Assembly: GCA_036346205.1 (NCBI GenBank)
Contig: JARFJB010002143.1
Location: forward strand, 806,001 to 870,000
DNA: 64,000 bases
Source of the DNA: Vesta saturnalis
Taxonomy: Eukaryota > Arthropoda > Insecta > Coleoptera > Lampyridae
Reading direction: 5' to 3'
Below are positions 32,521 to 43,989 of this stretch, piece by piece. Positions within the stretch are counted from its first letter, which is position 1. Each line of letters starts with the position of its first letter. The position numbers were made by a program, and so were the translations under genes. The notes under the pieces are model-generated. The model saw nothing but the letters and a program-made list of their open reading frames with translations, did no database searches and was not told the origin of the DNA.

Positions 32521-34082
32521 GGATAAACAGTTTACTGGAAATGAAATGAAAATTTGAAAAGTATAAAGTTTCTGTACTTTGCAGTAAATAATACAAACCG
32601 TTTGTTGCTGCAAGTTCCCTGACATTTTTTGCACGCAATAGTACAGGGTAACTGATAGCGACGGCAAGAGCACCGCAGACTGTCACAAGCCAAACTGCAC
32701 CCGCATCTGTCCAGAGCTCGACAATCTGCCCAGATTTCTGGTTCGCTTGTCCACAAAGGAACCCAAAAATTTTCAACAAATTTCCAACCCCATAATGAAG
32801 ACGACGGTGGAGGAACTGGGTGTAAAGCAGTTCCCCACACAAGACCGGCTTGTTATGCCGCTCGTTTTATGTGTTGCAAAAGGGCAGCTTGGGTAGGTGG
32901 AATACTACTGACTGCTTTGTTTTCGGTGACAAATAAGTGTTTGCGTGCACCATTAACACTTGTGATGTTTTGATCTTTGACACCATACATCGTCACGACA
33001 AAAGATTCAAGTAAACACAGCAACACTTCGTCCACTTCTGTGATGGAAGGATCACTCAATTTTTGAAAAGCAGCAGTGTGATCGTCTTTCCAAGCAGCCC
33101 AAGCAGATTTCTTTCCTTTGGGCCCAAACCTCCACAACCTCGTCGTTCTCTTGTGGTGTTTTTTAAATTGTGTCCGAGTACAGATCCCAAACGATGTCTA
33201 TCCTTTTTGCTCCAACCTGATCTGCCATTACTTGAATGTGACCGATCAACTGAACGACATACTTATGGAAACTTTTTAAACCAGGGCGAGGTTTAAAGTT
33301 GTGAACAACTAATCCCCCGTCGAAAACTAACCCGTCACAGACAGTGGGGCAGCTCAAAGTTGGCGCAATTTTTTCCAGGATTTGAACTAGTCGAGCCTTA
33401 TCGCCAGATCTCATGATTCCATCGACGACAGATAAAGAAGGCGGGCACATTTGGTTTTCATGTTGGAAAAATTTGTCGAGATCTAAATTTCGTGACGTGC
33501 TAACAAGAAAGAGTCTTGAAAATAGTTGAACGTCTGATTTTAGCGACTGAAATTTCATCACTGGTTTTAATACAAGCTTTTTCTTAGAATGAAACACTTT
33601 AAACTTGTTTTTATTAATGACATCGTAGACGCTTTTCGTTTTTTCTACAAGCCGCTCTTTAACAAAACTTTGGTACAACCCAACTCCTTTGTTTTCTGCA
33701 GAATACAAAGCATCGACTTCTTCTTCATCTACTGCAATGCGCGAGTCTGACGCAATCATTTCTTCTCCTTTTATCAAAAAAGGGTTGTCGCACTCAAGAA
33801 AACTGTCTTTTAAAGCAGTGAACTTAGATGAAAATCTTTTTTGATAAGAAGTTGTTTATTCGTGATGAACAGATTCTTCTTCATCTGCGCCTTCTGGTTG
33901 AAACTCTTGCAAAAGTCTAGTAATTTCTAGCCCACCTATGGTCCATCGTCGTAACGCTGCTGGATCATGAGTCAATCCTACAACTCCTCCGTTGCCTTTA
34001 ACAATGGCATTGTTTTGCTCGTGAGCATGATCAATGCCTAGAGCTGAAAACGGTCTGCGCGTTTTTTGTACCACAAATTTTC

Positions 34083-34219
34083 CTGAAATGTAGAGTTAAT
34101 AATAGAATCATTTTATTTCACTTGATTAAAATACCCAAATTTTTTGTTTGTTTTGTCATACCAGAAATAATTTACTTTCGGTAGGTAAGCGCAAAAAACT
34201 AAAATACTTTGTTCTTACC
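34083..34219 (-). other. probable GT-AG intron in the CXC-like gene
   Basis: Donor GTAAGAACAAAG (34219 downward) after the QQFLSG codons and acceptor CTACATTTCAG before GAAAATTTGTGG, which starts the VVQKTRRPFSALGIDH exon. Confidence 0.7.
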
Positions 34220-35156
34220 CGAAAGAAATTGCTGATAAACATCAGGTGCTTTAAAAGACAGTTCTTCTAGGTCTTTTAAATGTATTGTAAGCCATCTTGT
34301 ATAGTTTTGATGATCAAACTAAAAGTACCACGGTAGCATGCTTTGAATTGCTTCTTTAAAGGCTATAAAGTTTCCCTGTGTAAGAGAACGCACAAATTTC
34401 AAAAGAAGCATTTGCAGATTTAAAACCAAAAACCAATAATAAAAAGTAGGTGAGCTTTTCGACTGATCAATTCAATCTTCAAAAGCTGTGCCACAATCCG
34501 GATGTTCTGTTGCGTAAGCCTCAAGCATTAAATTGTGAAGAACTGCTGCAGTAACTTGGTGTATTTCTCTCGCACTCTTGATATGTGTCACCTAAAAAAA
34601 CAAATTTAACATTTTTAACCTTCATAATAAAAGTATTATTCAATTAACAGAAAAAAATTCAATCTTTTTAATGACACCTTCATCATTGCTTCTGCAGAAC
34701 CAACAGAGCTAATTTCTGAATTTGCTACAATAGATATCCATCCAAACCCTTCTAAAAACTGTCCAAGCAAGCGCATATAAGATTGTTCTATGTGAAGTGG
34801 TCCCAGCAATAATACTCATTTATCTTCACCATATTTTTGAGGCCAACTCCACTGAATTGTTTTTGCTAAAGCAAATAATGGCTGATCGGCGCATAAAATA
34901 GGAATCTGACCTGCATTTAAATGCTGAGTAATGCCATGAGCATTATCATTCCGTGTTTTATCATTGAAGGCGATGATGATTTTTCATGAAAAAGAGGCTT
35001 ACCTGGTCGCAGGTAATACAGTGGGCGTCTCTTCTCTAGATGCATCAAATGACGACCATGAAATATTAAGCGGCGAAACTGACTGGTCTTCTGATAACTT
35101 TTCATGAATATGCTGAAGCCACATTGCTTCGTTTTTCCACAGTTGTATGCTAAGCT

Positions 35157-35219
35157 CTAAACAAAAAACCATAAGTTCAGATTTGCTTTAATTTTGCTAT
35201 TTAATAAACGTTATTTTAC
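35157..35219 (-). other. probable GT-AG intron in the CXC-like gene
   Basis: On the minus strand, TCTAAAG is followed by GTAAAATAACG at about 35219 and the stretch closes with TTTTTTGTTTAG before AGCTTAGCATACAAC. The downstream exon continues the family protein (IQLWKNEAMWLQHIHEKL). Confidence 0.6.
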
Positions 35220-36992
35220 CTTTAGAATGCATACGTTTCTCTGTTTCTGTGTTACATTCAGATGCCAGAGGTTGTTTGTTTGGCAAATTGCAATCTTTTA
35301 CTATTGAGTAACTCTGGAACACTGCGCTCTCCACCGGAAATGACATCAGAAAAAGACATTGAAAAAGTATTAATTTGACCTTCTTCATCTTTGTTGCGGT
35401 ACTGAAAAATTGATAGACCAGTTCCATTTGACTAGTGTTGCTAGATGTCTTAAAGTCAATGTTGTCTAGCGCTGCTACAGTAAACAACTCTCTTCTCAAA
35501 TTTGAAGGACAAACAATATGTGCTTCTTTTGCTCTTTAAACTACCATTCTACAAAGCTGAGAAGTAATCTCTGTAACTCGATTTGATGAAATACTGAGCC
35601 CTTGACGATGCATTTCGTCGATCGCAGCCCGATCTCGATTTCGGCCGTAACATGACAAAGCCATATAAATAGGCATAGGAGGCTCGATTTTTTTGCTGTG
35701 TCGAATGACATCTCCTTTAGGTACGGTGTTGCGATAATTTAACATAATTAATTGACAAATTGTAACAGCCGGTTTTGTTGCAGCGCAATCGTTTGTTTCA
35801 GAAGAGCCATAAAGTATAGTATTGACAGCAGCCAAAAGAGGTCCAGGTATACATTCGACTTCACTATTTACAGCAAAGCTACCGTCAAAAGAAACATGTG
35901 GTGCAGAAATGCAAGACCTAATGTTTTTTGCAAATCTATAAAATGCCAGTGCGTCGTCATCTTGATCTTCATTTGAAATGTTGTAGAATATATTAGCGTT
36001 TGATTTCATCAATACATATTCTTTTCCAGATTTTTGAGCTTTTAATTCTGGGAAATGAGCTAAAATTTTTTCTCTCATTCGGGTTGTATGTTCATCGGAC
36101 ATTTTCTCATTGTCTCTACCAAATAACTGAAAAACTCGAGAATTATAAATTTGCATAAGCTTTCCCATTCGAAAAACATGTTCACCAGAAGATGCCAACT
36201 TTCCTTGCATGTAGATCATAAGATCTGCAAAGGCCATTCCTTCACACAAAATGACATTTTGATCTACATCTGTCTTACACTTAGCTCTTTTACTCTTGTT
36301 ATAAAGATGTGCTAGACAGTTGCAGTGATATTTTGCTTCTTGAGCAACCAAATCGCCTTTAGTTTCTAGCAATGCTAAAAGTCTAGTATCTCCAATGGTC
36401 TGAGCAGATTGCTTTACGTTCGGATAAACTTCCTCTGTTTCGCAGCGTCGGAGTGGTTTATTCCATGCTTCTGGTTTGCCACATAAAAAGCAAGAGTCAT
36501 TCTGTCCGCTGATTGCATCATTAGAACGTGTTCCACGCCGGTTTTCTCCTGCATGTAACTTTTCATCTTCGGTATTGGAAGTTTGCGACTTAGACTTAGA
36601 TGACGTACACGCTGTTCGTAACAAACTTTCAAATTTGCTTGATTGATATTTAACAACACAACGTTTGTGCCATTTAGCACGTTTTTCTATCAAATTAGCA
36701 AGAATGCCATTGCCTTCATCCAAACAGTTTACATTGCGCCCACATTCCAACACATAATTATGTACTTTTAACTTTTCTAAGTTTGAAGCCAGCGATTCAT
36801 AACCAGAAGTTCTTCTAGATACAATAAGATTTTTAAATGGGCAATTTAAAGCATCTCCAACTTTTTGGCATTTACAGCACAATTCCCAATTCAACTGAGC
36901 AGTAACTTCCTGCAGGGAAAGTGCCGCCACCACTAGCTTTTTAGACATGCTACCAATAACACCACCACCGTCACCATTAACCAGATTTCTAA

Positions 36993-37480
36993 AGAAAAAT
37001 ATGAAAGTCTTGTTTTATTTTGTAAGAAATTTAAGAAAACATTATTTGATTTATACTACTTCTTGACATAATTACAGTGCATTTTCTAATCTAAATGATC
37101 TAAGTTATTAGAACAGTTTTTTGCATAGGTTTAAAAAGTTTTGCATAGTAATTCTGCAATTTGAGATAAATAGTTAATGTTATACCAATAAAATATAGCC
37201 AATAAACTGTCCCAAAGCATAGCTTAGTATAAATTATTTTGATGTACTCGCCGAAAGTGGTTTTTTCAACACAAACAACTCAAATTTTTTAACACAAACT
37301 TCACAACCTTCTGTATCTACTTCTTCACAGCAAATGCACAAAAATCGGGAAATAAAGAAAGGCGTGCAGAAACGTGTTGTCACCTGATATCAATTAATAG
37401 TTTGTTTTGGCTAGCACAATAAAACACATATGGCCCAGAATGTAAATTGGGTTGCATTGAATAAATTCGGAGAAACACCA
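36993..37480. other. spacer between two divergently oriented element-like genes
   Basis: No clear coding sequence was found. A CTTTAG acceptor-like site at about 36990 on the minus strand suggests a further upstream exon of the CXC-like gene could lie here, but I could not identify it. Confidence 0.4.
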
Positions 37481-37539
37481 GCTTTAGCAAAAATAAAAAT
37501 CCCAATATTGATATGTCCACATACAGTATTGCATTACAA

Positions 37540-38890
37540 AGGAAAGAAAGGAATGTTTGGATAAATCCTTAAGAGCGGGAGATACAGAACATAAGTATTT
37601 CTTCTTTGTTTTTTTAAATAAGTGCTTTAAAAAACTCACGTATGACGGGTATTATCCGCTTGGATATTATAGTTCTCAAGCGTGTTCTCGCTTCAAATTT
37701 TATCTCCGTGGGTACCATCTTTATACGCTAAACGAATGGTATAAAATTACCAATTTATTATTGCTGCCTACTTTTTTAGTATTCCGTCAACATTTTTTTT
37801 CGCAAGTTGACCAAGATCGTTTTCTATTGAAATTCATGAATATCTCTATTCTTGCCCCTCAGAAAAAGAAGGACTGCAATAATCCAAAACCAAGGTCAGT
37901 AGTAACGAAAAGAAAATAATGGTGAAATAGTTCAGTGTGTGCAGAGCTTTTTATGAATATCACAGGTACCTGCGTACAATAGTACGATTAAAATCCGTGC
38001 TTTAGTCTTTGGATTACTAATTTAAATATACTGGGACTGTCATTATGGACATTTCGGAAACAAAATATAACGTATTTCAGGTGTAACAAGTAATCGATTG
38101 GCGATTCTGGCTCGATACTTTTTACATTCTGGTGAAATGCCACAAGAATATCGCGGAGGAGATCGGTCAACAACACAAGATAAAGAAATAACTCGTTTAA
38201 TTAAACCTCAGATCGAGTCATACAAGTGCCGAGCAAGCCAGTATTCTAGAGCAAAAACATGCAGGTCATATTTACCGCCAAATTTAAATATTAAATTAAT
38301 GTGGAAGCAGTTTTGTGACAGACAGCCGGCAAAAAATCATGCTCCTTTGCAAAATTTAAAAAAGTCTTTTATAAGGATTTTAATGTCTTGGCAATCATCC
38401 CACAGATACGTGTTGTTGTTTCTATTAAACAGACCACAGACCTAGGCAAAAGGGGAGACCTTAGAGCACAATTAAGACTACAAGCTCGGAGCAAGAAAAT
38501 TTTATCAACTCTTAAAAGAAGAATCGTCGATCACCATTAAAGTGGTATTTGAACATGCAGCAGAATCAACCACTTCCTAAACTTTCTGTGGGAGAAGTGT
38601 TTTTTACTCGTCAAGTATGGTTGTAAAACCTTACTGTTATTATTCATAAATCAGAACAGGAAAAGAAGTATATTTGCCATTATGTATGGCTAGAAACTGA
38701 AACCGGTAGAGGAGCAGATGAAGTCTCCAGCTGCTTACAACATTTTTGAAACGTTTAGAAGAAAATTTTGAAGAAATACTAGGTTTTAGACCAGAAGAAG
38801 AAACAACATCAAAACTCTCATAAAAATGTGAGATGTTTTGCAAGGTCATATGTAGGAGAACCATTTGCACTAACAATAGCACATAAAGGA
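37540..38890 (+). pseudogene. decayed gene of a second arthropod multicopy family (ENRGG type)
   Basis: The core is GVTSNRLAILARYFLHSGEMP followed by QEYRGGDRS, YSRAKTCRSYLPPNLNIKLMW and FCDRQP (38090-38340). A run then continues in other frames with SIKQTTDLGKRGDLRAQLRL, ARSKKFYQLLKEES, LSVGEVFFTRQVWL and YVWLETETGRGADEVSS up to about 38740. This order matches a protein family that occurs in many copies in arthropod genomes, with a C-terminal half resembling a nuclease-type transposase; that half is lost here. A GT-AG intron probably lies at about 37969-38080 (AATATCACAG|GTACCT to GTATTTCAG). The N-terminal 37557-37919 ORF is only weakly coding-like. Many stops make it inactive. Confidence 0.6.
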
Positions 38891-39034
38891 ACATTAGGTT
38901 AAATGTATGGAAATAGATATTGACATCTCATCTAAATGTCAAAAAGTTAAATTTGACAAAGTATTCAAGTAGCAATACGTTAGATAACCTTTTGTTAATA
39001 AAAAAAAACATTTACAAAGCTTTCTGATCATATT

Positions 39035-40035
39035 TTTCAGATGATGCTGTTGAAGCGCTTTCTAAGGGCGGATATTTTGCGATAATACCAAGATTGATGA
39101 AATAATTTCCAATGTGGCGAATTCTATTAATTCGGTATCTTTTGATGCTACCATTGAACTCAGATATAAAACTGTTAACATATTACGTAAAGCAAAATCT
39201 CAAAAGAGTATCTTAGCCTTCCTGTCAGCGCCGTGCTTTATATGATCTTCAACGTAATGTAAATATAATATTACAATAGGGATAAAAGTAACGCAACTGT
39301 TATATTAAATATGAACAACTGTTGGTACCACAGACTACCAAAAGATCCTACAAAAAAGTTTCTGTGGAAAAGTAGCGAACTTATTAAATTATTGTCTATT
39401 CCTCAAGAAATACAAAAAAAATCTGAAACTCTTCCACTAATACTATATGGTCTATCAAAAATCCCAAAACCTAATGTTCCTTTAAGTCCTATTGTTAGTG
39501 CAGTTGATTCTCCTACATACAATGTTACACAACATTTTACATTTTTATTACAACCTCACATAGGAAAAACATCCCATTATATTAAAAATTCTGCCAACTT
39601 TACTGAAAAAATACAGAATTTAAAAATTTAAGAGGGTGATATAATGGCCAGTTTGAGTGTTTTACTTTTTACAAAAGTCGCTCTAAAATATTTTTACAAC
39701 GGATATAGCAATTCTTTTTTAGCACTGTTTTACAAAGATTAATTTTTTGTGGAATAATAAATTCTATCGACAGCTTGGTGGTGTAGCAATCGTTAGCCCT
39801 GTTATAGCTCATTTTCACATGGAAAATTTTGAAACACTTCCGTTAGAAAATGCACCTAAAAAACCTTTAGTTCGGTATAGATATATATATATATGACATA
39901 TTTGTTATTTGGAGATATGGAGAAGAAGCACTACATGAATTTTTAATTTTTATAAATAGTATTCATCTAAGTATCCAGTTTACCATGAAGAACGTTTAAA
40001 TAAATTTTGGCATCTTACAATTTAAAAAAGGTACA
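39035..40035 (+). pseudogene. Penelope-like element reverse transcriptase, second family
   Basis: It begins with DAVEALSKGGYFAIIPR (about 39045-39100), the block that precedes the RT domain in PLEs. Then come the PLILYGLSKIPKPNVPLSPI, VSAVDSPTYN and GKTSHYIKNSANF blocks (39430-39600), EGDIMASLSVLLFTKV (motif A region, about 39630), and in other frames YRQLGGVAIVSPVIAHFHMENF (about 39770-39830). The expected FRYVDDTF is replaced by RYRYIYI with a short (TA)n at 39876-39893. No endonuclease follows. It belongs to a different subfamily from the 16-kb element because linker and motifs differ. Stops and frameshifts show it is dead. Confidence 0.8.
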
Positions 40036-40854
40036 ATGAATTTTAATTTTAGAGTTTGGTCTGTCTAGGTTTTTTGCTGTGTTTTTTCCTAGTCCTTGAA
40101 GTGAATGCATTACCAATTATATGTTGTTACCACAGCACTATAAAAATTTAACGTATGCAGTTAAAATTAAAAATCATATTAAACGAACCACATTGTGTTT
40201 TCACTTGACAATTACAGTTATTAACTAAAAACTTTTTCTTTGTTAGATTTGACTAATCTTTAATTGATATGTCAAGTTTCTATTTGTGAATGCTTTTATT
40301 AATTTCAAATTAAAGTTTAACTAAACAACTTTACAGTTACATCATAATATGATTCTATTTTGTTGAATTTGCTCTTTGATTATGACATTTTTCACTGTTA
40401 GCGTTAGATCGTTAGACTGTCTGACGTGTCATCTTCAAGGCAGTTTAATAATATTTAATTTTATTAAGGATCAAGTAATTCATTACTAAAATTAGATCCC
40501 ATAGTCGGCTTTATACGTTTATCAAACTGTTATATTAATAGTAATCTTATGTTTACATTTTCATATTTCATAAATTTATTCTAACATCTTAAACAGTTTT
40601 TTAAGATATTGCCACTACTTAGGACGATAACTGTAATTGTTATTGAAACGTATAGATTAAAAAACCCAAAAAAGCTAACTTTTTTAACATGATAAACAAT
40701 CCCTTACTTCTAATGCGTCTTGACAAGATATTCTTAAATATTACCGTTTACTAGTAGGGCGAAAAATCTAATGAATCTAAAGTTATGGTTTATTACCTTG
40801 GTACTAATAGCGTTAATTTAGCGCCTGCTCTAGAATTAATAGAAAATTGTACAT

Positions 40855-41215
40855 GTCGATTTTTTTCGAGGGACTCTGCTGCCGTCATCAGGCTTAGCCC
40901 TGAGAAAGACTGATTTCGCACTTGAGTCAAATTTATCCATGATTTTTTCGTAGTTACGCAGTAGTTTGTTGCGCGTGTTGCGCTATAACCTATTGCTCAG
41001 ATAAATTGCGTCTGAGCTCTTCGCGCATTGTTGGGATCTATGTGGGTTTAATTTCAACACTAGCTTCGCTTATCGAATTTTCTGCCTATGCGGTCTACGT
41101 GGCTTCTTTGAGTTTTTCTCGCACTTTCCCACTATCTGTATTCGGTGGCCTTCGTACCAGACATGTTCGGCGATTCTTGATATTTTTGTTTCGCCTTTAC
41201 GAACGGGGTTTTTGA
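40855..41215 (-). pseudogene. Penelope-like element 3' end with hammerhead remnant, minus strand
   Basis: Starting at 41215 on the minus strand: NPVRKGETKISRIAEHVWYEG and HRIQIVGK of the GIY-YIG endonuclease C-terminus, then frameshifted LKEAT-type sequence, the GTAACTACGAAAAAATC stretch and directly the GACTCAAGTGCGAAATCAG terminal segment. The (TA)n and tRNA-like parts are missing. It is the same family as the copies at 1.3-2.5 and 15.5-18.5 kb. Confidence 0.8.
40865..40912 (-). ncRNA. hammerhead-like remnant
   Basis: CTGATGA (complement of 40885-40891) preceded by AGTCTTTCTCAGGGCTAAGC and followed by CGGCAGCAGAGTCCCTCGAAAA. The stem II second arm and the GAAAC core are mutated, and no cleavage triplet follows. 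Confidence 0.5.
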
Positions 41216-41795
41216 TCAATGTAATAGACATTTTTAAAGACGGAAAAGTTTAAACACCCCGTATCATGAAAACGGAGCATTTCCGGACCCATGTTTATAT
41301 TAACTTTATTTCATATCTTTAGTTGTAGAACATGCCCTTAAATGTTACTCACTACATTCTTCTGTCTGTTATTATAAGGTTCACATATTGGAAAGTCACG
41401 TTTCAAATGAGGACCCAATATACCGACCTCACTTTGCAGACCCTTTTCATTTAACGTTTTATCGGAAAACTATTATTTCTAAAAAATCTCAGGAACCTCA
41501 TAACCGACGTTTAATGAAAAAAAAAGGATGCATTTTAGTTCAGCAATTTTACTGAAGAGGGCATCCTATTTCGAGTATATTTTCGATACCTGTATAATCG
41601 TATGCAACGTATTTATGATCTACTAACCACGTGAGGACCACAAAAATACAACTGTATGGTCTTCACATTGCACCTGAAAATATTTAAGTTTATGAATATA
41701 TTTTGTTATTTATACTTCTTATTGTTAATCTATACGTTTATATGGGAACTTTTTCACATTTCTTGTTCTTAATAGTTACCGTATTTTTAATACTA
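41216..41795. other. spacer with transposon-end-like words
   Basis: AAACACCCCGTATCATGAAAAC at about 41254 and a CGGAAAACTATTATT region resemble DNA-transposon flanks, but I could not define an element. Confidence 0.4.
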
Positions 41796-41796
41796 A

Positions 41797-41840
41797 TTTC
41801 TGCTTCTCGTGATTCGAATTCGAATCACGAAAAGCAGAAG
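41797..41840. repeat. perfect-centred palindrome
   Basis: Arms of 21-22 nt centred between 41818 and 41819 (TTCTGCTT.TCGTGATTCGAA and its complement) with one mismatch and no loop. It could extrude as a cruciform. Confidence 0.9.
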
Positions 41841-41944
41841 TAAAGTGACTTCAAAATGGTAGATGCGATTATACCGAAACGTCGTCAATTTATCAAAATG
41901 GAGTATGGAGGAGAAAGAACGCGTGACAACACCCGGAACGAGTC

Positions 41945-41949
41945 TGTGT

Positions 41950-42031
<82 letters not shown>

Positions 42032-42112
42032 GTGTGCGTGTGCGTGCGTGCGTGGGTGCGTGCGTGTGTGTGTGTGTGTGTGTGTGGGCGCGGGCGCGCG
42101 CGCGCGTGTGTG
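41945..42112. repeat. (TG)n microsatellite with GC-rich variants
   Basis: About 168 bp of TG repeats; after 42026 it has TGCG, GGGC and CGCG interruptions. All long ORFs over it, on both strands, are repeat translations. Confidence 0.97.
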
Positions 42113-42299
42113 TATAACACATTTTTCTTGGAATCTTGTGTAATTAAACATAAAAATAATTTTAGGTTTCCGAAACGTTCTTTGTTCCCTTTGTCAAAAA
42201 ATTATTTTGACAATTACAGAAATTGAAGCAAGGCAACTATTTTGACAAGTACATAATATGAAACAAGGTAACTAATTTAAATTCAATTTGGACGAGCGT

Positions 42300-43075
42300 G
42301 TTTGACTTCGGGTAGTTGGTCTAGTATGGTATGTAGAAGGTGTAGAAGTGGGGACGTCTCGAATCAACTTGTTTAATGCGGCATTCTGGAAGTGTGGTCT
42401 CGTTTATTGAGGGCGTTAGGTTTCCTTTAAGTTTCAACTGCTTCTGTAATAATTCGTTCCTGTAAGGTATGTAGAGGTGCAACTAAACGGATATTGTTAG
42501 GGTTAATTTGGTGTCATGTGTCTAAATGATGTGCACCTAAACATGATGAAGGATTGTACTGTTTAATTGCTAGTTTGTGTTCATCGGTTCTCGCATACAA
42601 TATTCTATTTGTTTGTCCGATATAAGTTCCTGGACAGTTGTTTCACAGTATCTCGTACACTCCTTGGTTTTCACTGGAAATTTTGTCTTTGGGGTTTCTT
42701 AAATGTTGGAACAAAGTTGAGTATGGTTTGAATACCGGTCTAAAGTTGTATTTTGGAAATTTCCTTGCTATTCTGTTTGTAATTTCTTTTATACAAGGTA
42801 GAATAACAGGAATCTTGTGTTCATTGTTTGACAAGTTTCGTTATCTTTGTATCCATTTTGAAGTAATATTAATAATCTTCATTTCTTCCATTTTAGAATT
42901 TTAGCCAGACAAGTGGCAAGAATGGAATATCAAAGATTTCATAACGCTACGTAATTGAGCAGGATGGTGGTGCGAAAGAGGGTTCAGGTATCTATTCGTA
43001 TGAGTTGCTTTTCGATAAACTCTGTGTAAGTTTACCAGAAAACTATTCAAGTTTTCTTTTCCATGGGACTTCAAA
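42300..43075 (-). pseudogene. Penelope-like element RT end and GIY-YIG endonuclease, third family, minus strand
   Basis: From 43040 downward: VYRKATHTNRYLN, SHHHPAQLRSVMKSLIF (RT C-terminal block), then LSNNEHKIPVILPCIKEITN and RKFPKYNFRPVFKPYSTL, then the GIY-YIG start GVYEIL and CPGTYIGQTNRILYARTDEH (42560-42660). The remainder IKQYNPSSCLGAHHLD leads to an end near 42310. Some stops are present. It forms an inverted pair with the plus-strand fragment at 43.1-43.7 kb. Confidence 0.8.
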
Positions 43076-43094
43076 CTACAAATGTATCGTCAAT

Positions 43095-43700
43095 ATAATG
43101 AAACCAAAATTTTGGTTTTAAATGGAAAAGAAAACTTGGATTAGGACACATTAACCAGATTCACGACATTAAATTTACTATGGAAATTGAAGAAAATAAT
43201 TCACTCCCTTTTTTGGACTCCCTGGTAACAAGTCTTCCTAATGGTAAATTTACACACAAAGTTTATCGAAAACCAACTCATACTAATAGATACCTGAACT
43301 CTCAATCGCACCACCATCCTGGTGAATTACGTAGCGTTATGAAATCTTTAATATATCGCTTTTACCACTATCTGACCAAAATTCTAAAGTGGAAGAGATG
43401 AAGACTATTAATGAAATATTACTTCAAAAGATCAAGAAATATCGAAAATTACTAACGAAATAAGGAGACCTAGAAATAATAACTTGTCGAACGGTGAACA
43501 CAAGATTCCTGAATTATTCTACCTTATATAAAAGGATTTACAGACAGAGTAGCATGGAAATTTCAAAAAAAAAAAACGATTTTAGACCGGTATTCAAACT
43601 ACACTCAACTTTGTCTCAAATTTTAAAAAACCCGAATCAAAGTTATACGGAGAGTGGGGATACTTTAATCACCTTCGTTTTTTCAACGAAATGCTAAGAA
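43095..43700 (+). pseudogene. Penelope-like element RT C-terminal fragment, plus strand
   Basis: Reads FTMEIEENNSLPFLDSLV, NGKFTHKVYRKPTHTNRYL, SHHHPGELRSVMKSLIYR and, after a frameshift, NDFRPVFKLHSTLSQILKNP. This is the same stretch as on the minus strand at 42.7-43.04 kb, so the two are inverted copies of one family, meeting near 43080. The endonuclease is absent. Confidence 0.8.
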
Positions 43701-43989
43701 TTTTAGTTAAAAAAAATTATGTCTTTTATTTTAGCTTTTATAGGCAAATTTAGAAAGTAAGGGAACAATGATAAACCTGAAATTTAAAAAATAAACTTTA
43801 TTAGAAAATTTAAGCACAACTTAAAAATAGTTTGAAACAAAACATTTCTTATAAAGACGCTATGTGTAGCGACACTGCATCCTGACAGTAAGTCGTTTCT
43901 TCTTCCTCTCAAGACCGCTAGGCCCGCCAAATCTTTGTTCTCTTAAAAGACTTGTTAAACCAGACTCAACGATTTCACCAGGAAGTGCC

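Larger units (their letters stand above)
32532..36992 (-). pseudogene. multi-exon gene of an animal multicopy family with Cys-rich N-terminus and CXC-like C-terminus
   Basis: The minus strand encodes a long protein of a family present in many copies in invertebrate genomes; I know no proven function. The first large exon (36948-35536) has Cys clusters (CCKCQKVGDALNC, KWHKRCVVKY, CFLCGKPEAW, AKYHCNCLAHLY) and ends RVTEITSQLCRMVV. Next come ELFTVAALDNIDFKTSS (35490), HLNAGQIPILCADQPLFALA (about 34900), VTHIKSAREIHQVTAAVLHN (about 34560), RPFSALGIDHAHEQNNAIVK (34020), ENQMCPPSLS (33450), DIVWDLYSDT (33200), SAWAAWKDD and the IPPTQAALLQHIKRAA block (32870). The CXC-like end is CGCSLACDSLRCSCRR and CTIACKKCQGTCSN (about 32600). 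Introns with GT-AG borders separate exons. One TAA at 35536, frameshifts near 35420 and 34900, and an internal deletion near 33150 break it. Confidence 0.75.

Noticed and set aside
41793..42226. Several overlapping reading frames on both strands with Val-Cys or His-Thr repeats
   Set aside because: They are translations of the (TG)n microsatellite.
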